DNA from: Fructilactobacillus cliffordii
GTDB lineage: Bacteria > Bacillota > Bacilli > Lactobacillales > Lactobacillaceae
Direction: 5' to 3'
Assembly: GCF_024029355.1 (NCBI RefSeq)
Contig: NZ_CP097117.1
Span: forward strand, 682,001-746,000
DNA: 64,000 nucleotides
Shown here: one piece after another, positions 42,456-52,184 of the stretch
Numbering within the stretch: position 1 is the first letter of the stretch
Layout of the letters: the number at the start of each line of letters is the position of its first letter
Made by a program: the position numbers and the translations under genes
The notes under the pieces: generated by a model
Told to the model about the DNA's origin: nothing
Seen by the model: the letters and a program-made list of their open reading frames with translations, nothing else
Databases searched by the model: none

Positions 42456-42477
42456 TGTGCTTAGTCCCTTCTGGTCA

Positions 42478-43899
42478 TTAACTCAACGCCAAACGGCCGG
42501 TGATAACAGCTACGACCGCTACAATCGCGGCCAGCGTGATTAGACCCATCAGAATCATTTCACGTCGGGTCAGTTTCCGTCCCTGTTCGTGCACCGCTCG
42601 AATGTAGAAGACAAAGCCTAGTACATAGGCAATGGTACACAACCAGAGGTATTGCACCCCGGCCAGCACAATTCCCGTAATTTCAAACACGAACGCCACT
42701 AAGCCCGGTAGCATTAAGCCCACGGAATGGCGGTGCCAACCGACCTGCACCTGAAACGCCGCTACAAGTGAATAACACACCACGATGGCAGCCGTACATA
42801 AGGAAATGGCAAAGTTGTAGGCCTGCGTTGAAAATAATAGCGAGATTAAAAATAATTGCAGTAGGATTTGGGTCATCCACAAAGAATGGGCCGGAGAATT
42901 TTTCCGGTTCATCACTCCAAACCAGCGCGGTAAGAGTCCTTTTTCAGCCATTTGAGTGGTTGCTTCGACCGGCAGCATCGTCCAGGACAGCCAGGCACCG
43001 GTAATCGTAATGATTAACGAGATACTAACTAAAGCACCCCCAACTGGTCCCATCATATCTTGCACCACATAGGTCAGCGCCGGATTACTAACGTGGGCTA
43101 ATTGCGCTTGCGTTAAATATCCATAGGGAAGCATTGAAATCACAACGTTCAGCGTTAACAGCGCCAAAAAGCCAATGATGGTCGCCTTACTGGCATCAGA
43201 GCGCTTGCGAGCTCGGTCCGTCATCATCGTGGCCCCTTCAATCCCAACAAAGACCCACATCATGGTAATGATGCATCCCTTAATCTGGGTGAAAATCCCA
43301 CTTGCGGTCGCCGGGTAGTACCGAAAATTAGTCGTAAAGTTGGCCCAGAAGTGAGCGGTAAAGACCCCGGCCTTAAACATCACGATGCCTAATAAAATAA
43401 AGGCCACCAAGGGAATCAACTTTAAAATCGTGATGATAACGTTAATCGAGGTCGCGAGTTCAATTCCATTAATCACTAGCAAAGTTAGCGCCCAGGAAAT
43501 AGCAGAAGCGGTCAAAACCGCTCCAAGCGAATTTCCACTTCGAAAACTAGGGATAAAATATCCAATCGCAGACATCATCATTGTCGCAAAAGCCACACTT
43601 CCGACCCAGGATGATAACCAATATCCCCAACCCGACAGAAATCCGGCAAAGTTTCCAAAGCCAGTTTGGGCGTATTCAACCATTCCGTTGAGCTCTGGTT
43701 GGGTTTCATTTAGTGACTTAAAACTCCAGGTGAGACCAAAAATTCCAATTCCCACGATTAACCACGCCACTAAGGCTGGTCCGGGTGTTGAGACGGCCGC
43801 TAGCTGGGCACTAGCATTGTAAATCCCCGCCCCAATGGCCGCACTAATCACCAACATGATTAAGCCCACAAGGGATACTCCGGGTTGTTTTTGTTTCAA
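42478..43899 (-). CDS. APC-family basic amino acid antiporter (ArcD-like)
   Basis: 473 residues, ~12 helices. The helix 1 motif GAAIGAGIYN is typical of the APA branch of APC exchangers, e.g. arginine/ornithine or lysine/cadaverine; also VGIEGATMMTDRARKRSD in the helix 6-7 region. Which amino acid is exchanged cannot be fixed; no arginine deiminase genes are near. TTG start about 10 bases after AAAGGA. A TATAAT (43944-43949, minus) sits inside an inverted repeat. Confidence 0.85.
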   Translation of the reverse strand: MKQKQPGVSLVGLIMLVISAAIGAGIYNASAQLAAVSTPGPALVAWLIVGIGIFGLTWSFKSLNETQPELNGMVEYAQTGFGNFAGFLSGWGYWLSSWVGSVAFATMMMSAIGYFIPSFRSGNSLGAVLTASAISWALTLLVINGIELATSINVIITILKLIPLVAFILLGIVMFKAGVFTAHFWANFTTNFRYYPATASGIFTQIKGCIITMMWVFVGIEGATMMTDRARKRSDASKATIIGFLALLTLNVVISMLPYGYLTQAQLAHVSNPALTYVVQDMMGPVGGALVSISLIITITGAWLSWTMLPVEATTQMAEKGLLPRWFGVMNRKNSPAHSLWMTQILLQLFLISLLFSTQAYNFAISLCTAAIVVCYSLVAAFQVQVGWHRHSVGLMLPGLVAFVFEITGIVLAGVQYLWLCTIAYVLGFVFYIRAVHEQGRKLTRREMILMGLITLAAIVAVVAVITGRLALS

Positions 43900-43926
43900 C
43901 TGTTCCGCTTCCTTTCACACCTGTAA

Positions 43927-43957
43927 AATTCCGAATAGTTCTTATTATACCGGAATT
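43927..43957. promoter_or_regulatory. Inverted repeat over the -10 box of the APC permease
   Basis: Perfect 7-bp arms AATTCCG/CGGAATT, 17 bases apart, enclosing TATAAT of the presumed promoter. Reads like a repressor operator; the regulator is unknown. Confidence 0.45.
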
Positions 43958-44030
43958 AACGACTGTTTAAAAAGAAAAAACAAATGATTTGGTTGGTTCT
44001 TTGTCTGGAATTTAGCATTATTTTTCTCAC

Positions 44031-44075
44031 AAAAAGACCCTTACGTTACGATTTTTCAATCAATAACATAAGGGT
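44031..44075 (-). terminator. Terminator after the EamA operon
   Basis: Arms ACCCTTATGTTA/TAACGTAAGGGT (one mismatch), then CTTTTTG on the minus strand. Confidence 0.75.
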
Positions 44076-44088
44076 TCCCTTTAATAAT

Positions 44089-45024
44089 TTATTGTTTTTG
44101 CTGCGCAATATCATCGTGACGTTGCGTGTACTGCAAGAGGTAAATGGCGATAATCACCATGATGGCTCCTACCACTTCGGCTAAGCTCAGTGATTCCTTG
44201 AAGAAAATCACACTCAAAATAAAGGTTGAAACTGGTTGTAAGGCATCCATCAAACTAATGTTTTCTGATGAAGTAAACCGGGAAGCGTAAATCAACGTAG
44301 AGAAGGTTAATAAAGTTCCAAAGAAGATAATCCCCAACACACCAAGAATGGCGCCAGCACTCAACGGAGGGACGTCCTTCCACACCGGGTGGTTTAAGTT
44401 AAAGGCCAGACTGGCAATCAACGTTCCCCATCCCATTACGACGATTGGGGGGTTGGTTTTACCCAGCGGCCGCGGTAAGACCACATACAAAGCGGCCGTC
44501 ACTCCAGTAACCAATCCCCATAAAAAGGAATCCAGCGGAATCGATAACTGGCTAAGGTCTCCCTTGGTGATTGAAAGTACCACCCCAATGATGGCAATCA
44601 CAAAAACCACCAGGTCCATTTTCACCGGTTTACGGTGTTGAAAAATAAAGCCCCCAATCACGATGAAAAGTGGCGCCAAGTACTGCAAAATCGTGGTTGC
44701 AGCCGCATTCCCGGTTTGAATACTAACGTAAAAACTACCCATGTTGGCAGCCAGTCCAAATAGTCCGTAACAGATCAAAATTCCAATCGACTTCCAACTC
44801 TTGAAAATATCAAAGATCCGACCGCGATAAATAATGGCACTAGCCAGAATCAGGATTAACCCCGCTCCGGTGGTCCGAGCCGATAGGAACCAGGAGGCCG
44901 GAATCGATTCATTTTGAGACACGAATTGGGTGATGACCCCCGCAACACCCCAGGAAACGGAGGCGAGTCCCGCCAGTAAAATTCCCTTCATGTTGTTACT
45001 TAACTTGCGATACCATGTAAACAT
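44089..45024 (-). CDS. DMT-superfamily (EamA) transporter, copy 1
   Basis: 311 residues, ten helices in two EamA repeats. It shares with the gene at 45366 the pattern SWFLS-RT, FYVSxQTGNAAxxTILQYLAPL and ITKGDLSQLSIP (variables shown as x), so the two arose by duplication. Substrates in this superfamily are metabolites or amino acids; not predictable here. ATG at 45024 follows AAGGGAG. The 105-residue gene lies between the copies. Confidence 0.88.
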   Translation of the reverse strand: MFTWYRKLSNNMKGILLAGLASVSWGVAGVITQFVSQNESIPASWFLSARTTGAGLILILASAIIYRGRIFDIFKSWKSIGILICYGLFGLAANMGSFYVSIQTGNAAATTILQYLAPLFIVIGGFIFQHRKPVKMDLVVFVIAIIGVVLSITKGDLSQLSIPLDSFLWGLVTGVTAALYVVLPRPLGKTNPPIVVMGWGTLIASLAFNLNHPVWKDVPPLSAGAILGVLGIIFFGTLLTFSTLIYASRFTSSENISLMDALQPVSTFILSVIFFKESLSLAEVVGAIMVIIAIYLLQYTQRHDDIAQQKQ

Positions 45025-45044
45025 TACTATCTCCCTTATCACAC

Positions 45045-45362
45045 TTAGTTTGAATCTAATTGGGCCTGTGCCGTTTGCAACACGTCCACTGGCACAGACT
45101 CTGACAAAAAACGAGCCATCGGTTGATACCGATGGCGTTTTTTAAAAGATACATCAAAGGCCGCTACGATTGCAACCCGCATTTGATTCTCGGTCAAAAA
45201 GATTTGACCGGGAGCCTGATAGTGCCCCTTGGTGTGCTTACCGATGCGCCATCCGTGTAGCTTAAACTGACCGGCTTGATCACGCTTAATCTCATACTGC
45301 CCGTTGGCAGTTTGCACCACCGGAACGCCAATGAACCGTAACACCTTATATTGCTGTGCCAT
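45045..45362 (-). CDS. Hypothetical protein, 105 residues
   Basis: Not recognised. Soluble, basic. Starts MAQQYKVLRFIGVPVVQ, with several Gly/Lys/His-rich turns (HGWRIGKHTKGHYQAPG), probably beta-rich, then a short helical end (SVPVDVLQTAQAQLD). A good site (ATGGAGTAATCC) lies at the end of the upstream EamA gene; gaps are 3 and 20 bases, so it is part of that operon. Confidence 0.7.
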   Translation of the reverse strand: MAQQYKVLRFIGVPVVQTANGQYEIKRDQAGQFKLHGWRIGKHTKGHYQAPGQIFLTENQMRVAIVAAFDVSFKKRHRYQPMARFLSESVPVDVLQTAQAQLDSN

Positions 45363-45365
45363 GGA

Positions 45366-46307
45366 TTACTCCATCTTCTGCGCTGCTTGGTCAGACTTGC
45401 GCCGATAGTACTGCAGAATGTAAATGGCAATGATCACGAGCGCCGAACCCACGATTTCCATGAAACTAATCTTGGTGTGTAAGAAGACGATACTCAAGAT
45501 AAAGGTCATTACTGGTTGTACCGCATCGACCAAACTAACGTCTTCGGAGCTAGCAAAGTGCATACTGTGCAGCAGGCAGGCGAACGGCAACACCGTTCCA
45601 AAGATGACAATGGCTGCAATCCCAATCACGCTGCCAGTCGTTAAATGTGGCACGTTTTCCCACACCGGTTGGTGCAGGTTAAAGAAGAACCCGGCGATTA
45701 AAGTTCCCCAACCAAGCACCGTCAACGGTGAATTTTTTTCCATTAACGGCCGTGGAATTACCACGTAACAAGCAGCCGTAATTCCGGAAATAATTCCCCA
45801 GAATAATGAAATGGGTGGGATGGATAATTGACTGATGTCACCCTTAGTAATCGAAAGGATTACCCCCACTAAAGCAATTATAAAGACTAGGACATCAACC
45901 TTGTTTGGAATCTTGTGCTTAAAGATAAAGCCGCCCAATAAAATAAACAAAGGAGCGAGATACTGCAAAATGGTGGCCGAAGCAGCGTTCCCCGTTTGCA
46001 CACTGACGTAGAATGACAGTAAGTTTGCTCCGAGTCCAAAGATGGCGTACCCAAAGATCAATATAATCGAGTGGACGTCCCGAAAGACCCCAAAGATTTT
46101 GCCCCGGTATAAAACCGCACTAATAAATAGCAAGATAATTCCCGAAAATAGCGTTCGGACAGAGAGGAACCAAGACGCTGGGATGCTGGCGTTTTGCGAT
46201 ACAAACTGGAGAATGGTTCCCGAAATTCCCCAGAACGCGGAGGCCAGCGTGGCCCACAGGATCCCCTTCATAATGTTTTGGTGTTGCACTTGTGGTTGTT
46301 TTTCCAT
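45366..46307 (-). CDS. DMT-superfamily (EamA) transporter, copy 2
   Basis: 313 residues, ten membrane segments, two EamA halves. Very similar to the copy at 44089 over the full length. ATG follows AAGGGGAAG. First gene of the three-gene run EamA-hypothetical-EamA. The two proteins could work as a heteromer or with differing substrates (inference). Confidence 0.88.
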   Translation of the reverse strand: MEKQPQVQHQNIMKGILWATLASAFWGISGTILQFVSQNASIPASWFLSVRTLFSGIILLFISAVLYRGKIFGVFRDVHSIILIFGYAIFGLGANLLSFYVSVQTGNAASATILQYLAPLFILLGGFIFKHKIPNKVDVLVFIIALVGVILSITKGDISQLSIPPISLFWGIISGITAACYVVIPRPLMEKNSPLTVLGWGTLIAGFFFNLHQPVWENVPHLTTGSVIGIAAIVIFGTVLPFACLLHSMHFASSEDVSLVDAVQPVMTFILSIVFLHTKISFMEIVGSALVIIAIYILQYYRRKSDQAAQKME

Positions 46308-46388
46308 GCTTCTTCCCCTTCAACCTTAATTTTTCCAATGGTTTCATCATACGCTTTTTTGAGATAAATTTCCGCCCCCAAAGCAGAA

Positions 46389-46423
46389 AAAAATAAGCCC
46401 CGCATTAGCGAGACTTATTTTTA
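46389..46423 (-). terminator. Terminator after the MMPL gene
   Basis: Arms AAAATAAG(T/C)C(T/C)CGC-type pairing to GCGGGGCTTATTTT with a TAAT loop, then T7 on the minus strand. Confidence 0.85.
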
Positions 46424-46424
46424 A

Positions 46425-49103
46425 TTATTCACCTTCTGCAGCTTTTTGGGGATCCGGATACGTCAATTTCACCGCTGCCGACATTAAGATTGGCAGGATA
46501 ATCACAAGGATTAAGAGCCCCACAATTACAGCAATGGCCACTTGAATCAGCGTCAGGACACCGGATGGCATCAAGGCTGCGAACGTTCCTCCTAGAATCA
46601 AGGCTGCGGAAAGCACCACGACACCGATAAACTTAGAAGACTCGATGATTCGTTCGGCAGGATCAGCACCGGAAACCGTCTGGTACTTGCGCATCAGGAA
46701 GATGCTGTAGTCCACACCCAGAGCGATAATCATAATGAAGGCAAAGAATGGGGTATTCCAAGTCAACATCGAGTGTCCTAACACTAAACTACTAATCCAG
46801 TGGGTGACCGTCAGCGAAGCAAAGTAAGCTAACAGCAACGTTCCTTCAATGTAAAGCGGTTGTAAGATTGACCGGGTCACAAAAATGAGAGCCACTAAAA
46901 TTCCGATTAACATAATAACTGCGGTCCGGAAGAAGTCTCCCGAGGCAATCGTTTGCGTATCAGAAATCAAAGCACTTTGACCGTTAACAGCCACCGTGGC
47001 CTTGTCGAGGTCACTCCCCTTCAAGTTTTGCTTAACTTGATTTTGGATGTCATTAACCGTCTTCATGGCCTTCGCACTCGAAGGGTTCTGGTTCAAGACC
47101 ACCGTAATCTTGGTGGTCTTTTCGTTTCCAGACAGGTAGTTGTTAACTGCCTGCTTGAACTGATCACTGTTCATGACTTGTTCCGGAATGAAGAAGGTTT
47201 GACCAGCGGCCGAACCTTGGACGGAAGCCAGGTAGTTGTTAGCTTGTCCCACTCCGCCAGAGATTTGGCTCAGACCCTGTTGGGCTTTTTCGGTTTGGGC
47301 TTGCAGGGCCTTCAGCTGTTCACCCAGCGCCTGGGCGTTATTACCGATGTTTTGGGTATCGCTTGCAATTCCATTTAGCTGACCACTGACATTACTCTGG
47401 CTAGCTTGGGCTTGTTGCAAAGCGCCGCCAATAATTTGCAGTTGGGCTTGGTTTAACGGTGACCCCATGGCCGTTGCCTTTTGTTGCATGGCAGCAACTA
47501 CTTGGTCTCCGGTCATCTGGTTGCCCGCCGTGGATTGAATCGTTTGCAATTTCTGACCGATGGATTGAGCGGATTCACCAATGGCTTTTAGTTGATCAGC
47601 ATTAAAGCCTTGTCCGTTACCCCCGGCTTGGATCTGTTGCAATCCTTGTCCGGCTTGATTCATTTTTCCGGTCAGCGTTTGTAATTGATCATTTAAGTAC
47701 AGTTGTTTAATTGGTTGTCCACTTGGTTGGGTCACAGAAGCCACCGTCGCCACGTCTTTTCGACTCCGCAACTGGTTCGTAACTTGGTCAATCTTCATTA
47801 AATCTGCTTGGTTCTTCAGTGAATGATCAGACTTAATGTAAATCGTGGATGGTTCAGCAGTCCCCTTGCTAAAGTGCTTTTCCACCACGTTTAATCCTTG
47901 TTTTGATGGGACATTGTTGCTTAATTCGACAGCACTATCGTAGCTGAGGTTTCCGTGCCCAAAGGAAATGATGGGTAAGAGGACCGCTAAGACTACGATC
48001 ACAGCCGGAACGGCAAACTGAACGGAGCGCTTGGATAACCAGCCCCAAAGCCGGCTGTTTTGAGCTTGTTCAGCCAGGTTCTTGTTCGGCCAGTACATCT
48101 TGGCCCCGAGGACGGACATAAAGAACGGATTCAAGGTTAACAGCACGAGTAGTAAGACTACCACTCCAACCGCCACAGCAAATCCAGACCGGTAAACGGA
48201 GAAGTTCGCCAAACCAAGGGCTGCGAATCCAATCAGAACGGAGATTCCACTATCAAGAATTGTCCGACCAGCTAACTTCCGGGCCGAAACGGTTGCTTTG
48301 ACACGGTCCATCCCGTTGGCCAAGTTCTCCTTAAACTGATCGTACAACAGGATATTGTAATCGGTCCCAATTCCGAACAGCACCACCACGATGAAGACTT
48401 GGGTAAAGTTTGAAAGCGGGAAGTTAAAGTACTTCACGAGGTTCATAACCACGCTGAGGGAGACAATGAACGAAACTCCCACGGTTAATAACGAAACCAG
48501 TGGAACAATCGGAGAACGGAAAACGATAATCAGCACAATTAAGATGAAAATCGTGGCAATAATTTCCGTTTTCTTGATTCCATCCACCATCGAGAGCCGC
48601 ATGTCATCGTTTAAGACGTCCGCTCCCGTTACGTAGGAACGCACACCACTAACCTTCCCGCCGGATTTTAGCTTCTGGTTCATGGTTTCCACCGAATCGC
48701 GTTTGGAAACGTTCAACTGCACAATCTCAGTCGATTTATCCTTTGAAAGCAGTTGTTTCTTGGCCACCGGCGTATTGGTAATCGACGTCACACTCTTGAT
48801 TCCGTAATGGTCGGAATTTTTTTCTAAGTGGCGGATCCGTTGGTCAATCCGTTGCTGTTGAGCTTTGGTAATCGGCTTTTCGCCGTTGTTGTAGACCAAA
48901 ACCACCTGACGGGTATTACTGATGTGATGGCCCCAGTGCTTTTGCATGTTGGTAGCCACCTGGCTCTGCATGTTCGCCGGGATCTTCGTTTGTCCCTTTT
49001 CGGCCTCTAGACTCCCGATATTCGGTAAAAAGAGGACCGCAGCGAGCACTGCGATGAGCCACAATAGCGCAATGCCACTATATTTTTTCACAAACTTATT
49101 CAT
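46425..49103 (-). CDS. MMPL-family (RND-like) membrane transporter
   Basis: 892 residues, two halves. Each has one N-terminal helix, a large extracellular loop and five more helices; typical blocks are VVLFGIGTDYNILLYDQFKE and MIIALGVDYSIFLMRKYQ, whose Asp residues belong to the proton path. The second loop (about 440-640) is a long Gln/Ala-rich coiled coil. Likely exports lipids or drugs, driven by protons. The tetR gene upstream overlaps it by 8 bases, a common regulator-exporter pair. Confidence 0.92.
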   Translation of the reverse strand: MNKFVKKYSGIALLWLIAVLAAVLFLPNIGSLEAEKGQTKIPANMQSQVATNMQKHWGHHISNTRQVVLVYNNGEKPITKAQQQRIDQRIRHLEKNSDHYGIKSVTSITNTPVAKKQLLSKDKSTEIVQLNVSKRDSVETMNQKLKSGGKVSGVRSYVTGADVLNDDMRLSMVDGIKKTEIIATIFILIVLIIVFRSPIVPLVSLLTVGVSFIVSLSVVMNLVKYFNFPLSNFTQVFIVVVLFGIGTDYNILLYDQFKENLANGMDRVKATVSARKLAGRTILDSGISVLIGFAALGLANFSVYRSGFAVAVGVVVLLLVLLTLNPFFMSVLGAKMYWPNKNLAEQAQNSRLWGWLSKRSVQFAVPAVIVVLAVLLPIISFGHGNLSYDSAVELSNNVPSKQGLNVVEKHFSKGTAEPSTIYIKSDHSLKNQADLMKIDQVTNQLRSRKDVATVASVTQPSGQPIKQLYLNDQLQTLTGKMNQAGQGLQQIQAGGNGQGFNADQLKAIGESAQSIGQKLQTIQSTAGNQMTGDQVVAAMQQKATAMGSPLNQAQLQIIGGALQQAQASQSNVSGQLNGIASDTQNIGNNAQALGEQLKALQAQTEKAQQGLSQISGGVGQANNYLASVQGSAAGQTFFIPEQVMNSDQFKQAVNNYLSGNEKTTKITVVLNQNPSSAKAMKTVNDIQNQVKQNLKGSDLDKATVAVNGQSALISDTQTIASGDFFRTAVIMLIGILVALIFVTRSILQPLYIEGTLLLAYFASLTVTHWISSLVLGHSMLTWNTPFFAFIMIIALGVDYSIFLMRKYQTVSGADPAERIIESSKFIGVVVLSAALILGGTFAALMPSGVLTLIQVAIAVIVGLLILVIILPILMSAAVKLTYPDPQKAAEGE

Positions 49104-49725
49104 CGTTAGGCTCCTCCTGTTTTTGGGTTAACGTTAGTAATTGAAGTGGCGCGGTTTGTTGCAAGTTGGCAATGATTTCTGCCACCACAGTCGGGGGTTC
49201 CGGATTGGGTTTCTTAATCCAATACACAATGATGCCCATAATCTCATCAATAATAAATTCCCGCACATAATCAAGCGGGATCACTTTTGGACTGTGAATT
49301 TGATCGCCAAACTTGGTTAAAGCCGCATCCAGGTCCGCGAACACCACCTGCTTAATCCGGTTTAAAAAGTACGGATCGCCCTGCTCGCCCAGTAACGCCG
49401 CGACTAAGCGTTGATTCGCGTAGAAATTATTGAGCGTTTCTGTAATAAACGAAGCGGTCTCTGGCACTTCTCCGACAAGCCACTTCATTGCATCTGGCAT
49501 AATCTGGTCTAAATCAGCCTGTAGTTTTTCCAACAAATCTGCTTCGAGCTGATTCACGAGGTCCGCCTTATCCAAGTAGTGCGTGTAAAACGTGCCCCGA
49601 CCGATACCCGCGGTGCGCGTAATGTCTGTAACGTTCAGATTCTGGAGCCCCTTTTCATTGATTAACTGAATCAGAGCTTCTTGAATGTCTGCAACCGTAC
49701 TGGTTTTGCGCGTTTGTTTGGCCAT
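49096..49725 (-). CDS. TetR-family regulator, probably of the MMPL transporter
   Basis: 209 residues. N-terminal helix-turn-helix LNVTDITRTAGIGRGTFYTHY is a classical TetR domain (20-residue part given); the C-terminal domain is of the TetR_C type common to LAB regulators. The ATG at 49725 is preceded by a run of eight G, which contains the ribosome-binding site; a GTG just before it is an alternative. Its stop overlaps the MMPL start, so it likely represses its own operon (inference). Confidence 0.88.
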   Translation of the reverse strand: MAKQTRKTSTVADIQEALIQLINEKGLQNLNVTDITRTAGIGRGTFYTHYLDKADLVNQLEADLLEKLQADLDQIMPDAMKWLVGEVPETASFITETLNNFYANQRLVAALLGEQGDPYFLNRIKQVVFADLDAALTKFGDQIHSPKVIPLDYVREFIIDEIMGIIVYWIKKPNPEPPTVVAEIIANLQQTAPLQLLTLTQKQEEPNDE

Positions 49726-49810
49726 CACCTGTCCCCCCCCTTCTAACTTATATCAAATTCCATTTTACTCGTCTTGCTTATTAAGTCAACACGGTGTTCA
49801 ATTAATTTTA

Positions 49811-49846
49811 ATAAAAAAAGCAATTTCCTTAAATTGAAGATTGCTT
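49811..49846 (-). terminator. Terminator at the end of the third EamA gene
   Basis: Arms AAGCAAT/ATTGCTT with an inner CAATTT/AAATTG pair, overlapping the last codons of the gene, and seven T on the minus strand. Confidence 0.72.
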
Positions 49847-50734
49847 ATGAGCGGGAACGGCCAGAATAAAGACGGTACTTAAAATCAGAATCCCACCGAT
49901 GATTTCCGCTAAGTTAAAACTAGTATGGAAGAACCAAACTGTGAGTAACGTGGCTGACAACGGTTCGAAGGTGTCCAGTAACCCTGCTGTGGTGGGCGAA
50001 ACATAGTGCAAACTGGACACAAAGCAGATAAAGGCCAACATTGTCCCAAAGATTACGATAAACCCGACACCCAGCACGACACCGACGCTTAGGTGCGGCG
50101 GATTCACCCACATGGGATGAATGCAACTAAAGATGAGACCTCCGATTAACATCGCCCAGCCGATCACTACCAAAGTGTTGTTCCGCTGGATTAATTTAAC
50201 CGGGAGCATTGTTTGCAACGCACCGGCTAATGCCACCAACAGACCTAATTCAAACGCCTTCGGACTAATCGCTAGGCTGGTGAGGTCCCCCTTGGTCACT
50301 AATAGCCAAGTTCCGACCATGGCGACCGCAACCGCAATTGCTTCGGGACGACTCGGTAACTGACGGTACACGATGGCCGTCAGAATCACGATCATGACGG
50401 TCCCCAGGCTCTGCATAATGGTGGCCGTTGCCGGATTGCTGGCTCGGACCGTGAGTAAGAAAAAATATTGGACTCCGGTCAATCCCAAGACAGCATAACA
50501 GATTAACGGCAACCAGTTTTGGCGCTTCCAAATGATAAACACGGGCTGGTGTTGCACCAGGCGCACAAAGAAAAGGATTAAAATGCCAGAAACTAACATT
50601 TTAATCCCCATCAACCATTCCGTCGAAAAGTGTCGATCCTGATACAAAAACTCTGATACCGGTCCTTGAATGCCCCACATCAAGGCGCCAGCAATGGCGA
50701 GCACCACCCCGAGGTATGTTTTTTTATTGTTCAT
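49829..50734 (-). CDS. DMT-superfamily (EamA) transporter, copy 3
   Basis: 301 residues with ten helices. It is a more distant relative of the pair at 44-46 kb (shared WGIQGP, ASNPATATIMQSLG, VTKGDLTSLAISP). Six bases after galE, hence same message; a sugar-related role is possible only by association. The end of the gene overlaps its terminator. Confidence 0.86.
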   Translation of the reverse strand: MNNKKTYLGVVLAIAGALMWGIQGPVSEFLYQDRHFSTEWLMGIKMLVSGILILFFVRLVQHQPVFIIWKRQNWLPLICYAVLGLTGVQYFFLLTVRASNPATATIMQSLGTVMIVILTAIVYRQLPSRPEAIAVAVAMVGTWLLVTKGDLTSLAISPKAFELGLLVALAGALQTMLPVKLIQRNNTLVVIGWAMLIGGLIFSCIHPMWVNPPHLSVGVVLGVGFIVIFGTMLAFICFVSSLHYVSPTTAGLLDTFEPLSATLLTVWFFHTSFNLAEIIGGILILSTVFILAVPAHKQSSI

Positions 50735-50740
50735 CGGGCA

Positions 50741-51736
50741 TTACGACCGATCTGCGTAGCCATTGGGATGCTTCTGCTTCCACGTCCAGGCCGTTTTAAT
50801 GATGTCTTCAATGTTATCGTACTGCGGATTCCAGCCTAACACTTCACGGGCTTTACTGCTGTCTGCTACCAGCGTATCGGGATCTCCACCTCGGCGTGGT
50901 GCCACTTCTGCTGGAATTTCTTTCCCCGTCACCTTGCGGGCGGCTTCCAAAATCTCACGGTTAGAAAAGCCAGTGGAAGATCCCAGGTTAAAGACGTCAC
51001 TCGAATGCCCCTGTTTTAAGTATTCCATTGCTAGAATATGGGCATCCGCCAAATCTAAGATGTGGATGTAATCGCGGACGTTGGTGCCATCAGGAGTATC
51101 GTAGTCATCACCAAAGATTTTTAGTCGATCTTGTTGCCCAGCAGCCACCTTTAACACGATTGGAATTAGATGGGTTTCTGGATGGTGATCTTCTCCAATC
51201 GAACCATCGGCTTTGGCACCAGCAGCGTTAAAGTACCGCAGGGCTACGGAGTGAATGCCGTCCGCTTGTTCGACCCATTTCATGATGTGTTCCATCATTA
51301 ATTTGCTTTCTCCGTATGGGTTAATCGGTTCCTTGCGGTCAGCTTCGTGAATCGGAATTCGTTCCGGATTACCGTAAGTAGCCGCCGTTGACGAAAAGAC
51401 CACGTACTTAACGCCAGCCCGTTGCATCGCTTCTAGCAACACAATCATGCCAATCACATTGTTATCAAAGTATTTTAATGGTTTTTTCATTGATTCGGGA
51501 ACGAGCGAGAAGGCATCCATATGAATTACGGCTTCGATGTCTTCTTTGGCAAATAAATCGTCTAAAAATTGAGCATCCCGCGTGTCCCCTTCATAAAAAC
51601 GCGCTTGCGGATGTACGGCGGCGCGGTGACCGGTCGAGAGATTATCCGCTACAACCACGTCATAACCCTTTTCAATCAAGCGGTCTACCATGTGAGAACC
51701 GATGTAACCGGCTCCCCCAGCAACTAAAACTGCCAT
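50741..51736 (-). CDS. galE: UDP-glucose 4-epimerase
   Basis: Interconverts UDP-glucose and UDP-galactose; 331 residues. NAD loop [12 protein letters not shown]-type serine in [11 protein letters not shown] and catalytic YGESK (Tyr-x3-Lys) are intact. No other Leloir genes lie here. With phosphoglucomutase at 52185 on the other strand, it supports UDP-sugar supply for wall and surface polymers. Confidence 0.95.
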   Translation of the reverse strand: MAVLVAGGAGYIGSHMVDRLIEKGYDVVVADNLSTGHRAAVHPQARFYEGDTRDAQFLDDLFAKEDIEAVIHMDAFSLVPESMKKPLKYFDNNVIGMIVLLEAMQRAGVKYVVFSSTAATYGNPERIPIHEADRKEPINPYGESKLMMEHIMKWVEQADGIHSVALRYFNAAGAKADGSIGEDHHPETHLIPIVLKVAAGQQDRLKIFGDDYDTPDGTNVRDYIHILDLADAHILAMEYLKQGHSSDVFNLGSSTGFSNREILEAARKVTGKEIPAEVAPRRGGDPDTLVADSSKAREVLGWNPQYDNIEDIIKTAWTWKQKHPNGYADRS

Positions 51737-51740
51737 GAGC

Positions 51741-52013
51741 TTACTCCTTTACTAAATCCTGATACTGGGTAAATTTCTGGAAAAACATCTGGGCGTAGGA
51801 ACAAACCGGCTTAATCCAGTAACGGTGTTCCTGAGCATAATCAATTACAGCCACCATTAACTTACCGGCCACGCCTTGGCCTCGCAAGCTGGGGTCGACA
51901 AATGTATGGTTAATTGAAACTACATCGTCAGCAAGTGTAAACGTAACTTCAGCCACCATTTCTCCAGCGGGATTATTCAGATAAAATCGTCCTGGACTAG
52001 CTAAAAATTTCAT
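51741..52013 (-). CDS. Small GNAT-like N-acetyltransferase (YjdJ type)
   Basis: 90 residues, the compact COG2388-type acetyltransferase. Acetyl-CoA motif RGQGVAGKL follows VDPSL; ends with the typical ...[13 protein letters not shown]. Target unknown. First gene of galE-EamA run (4-base gap). A TATAAT with extended TGG (52045-52050, minus) lies ~32 bases upstream. Confidence 0.87.
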   Translation of the reverse strand: MKFLASPGRFYLNNPAGEMVAEVTFTLADDVVSINHTFVDPSLRGQGVAGKLMVAVIDYAQEHRYWIKPVCSYAQMFFQKFTQYQDLVKE

Positions 52014-52107
52014 TCGGTTGAACCTCCCCTATTCATTTATCCGTATTATACCATACCCCGTATTTGCACTCGGAAAACCCAGCTAATCATTATCAGACCG
52101 GCGCTCG

Positions 52108-52136
52108 TTGACTATTAGCGGATTAATAACTATAAT
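52108..52136 (+). promoter_or_regulatory. Phosphoglucomutase gene promoter
   Basis: TTGACT (52108-52113), 17-base spacer, TATAAT (52131-52136), 49 bases before the start codon. Confidence 0.85.
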
Positions 52137-52184
52137 TTGGATTGAATTAATACTCTTAATCGACTTTATTGAGGAGATTACTCT

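Noticed and set aside
46953..47378. 141-residue plus-strand frame
   Set aside because: Antisense to the coiled-coil region of the MMPL transporter, with no start signals.
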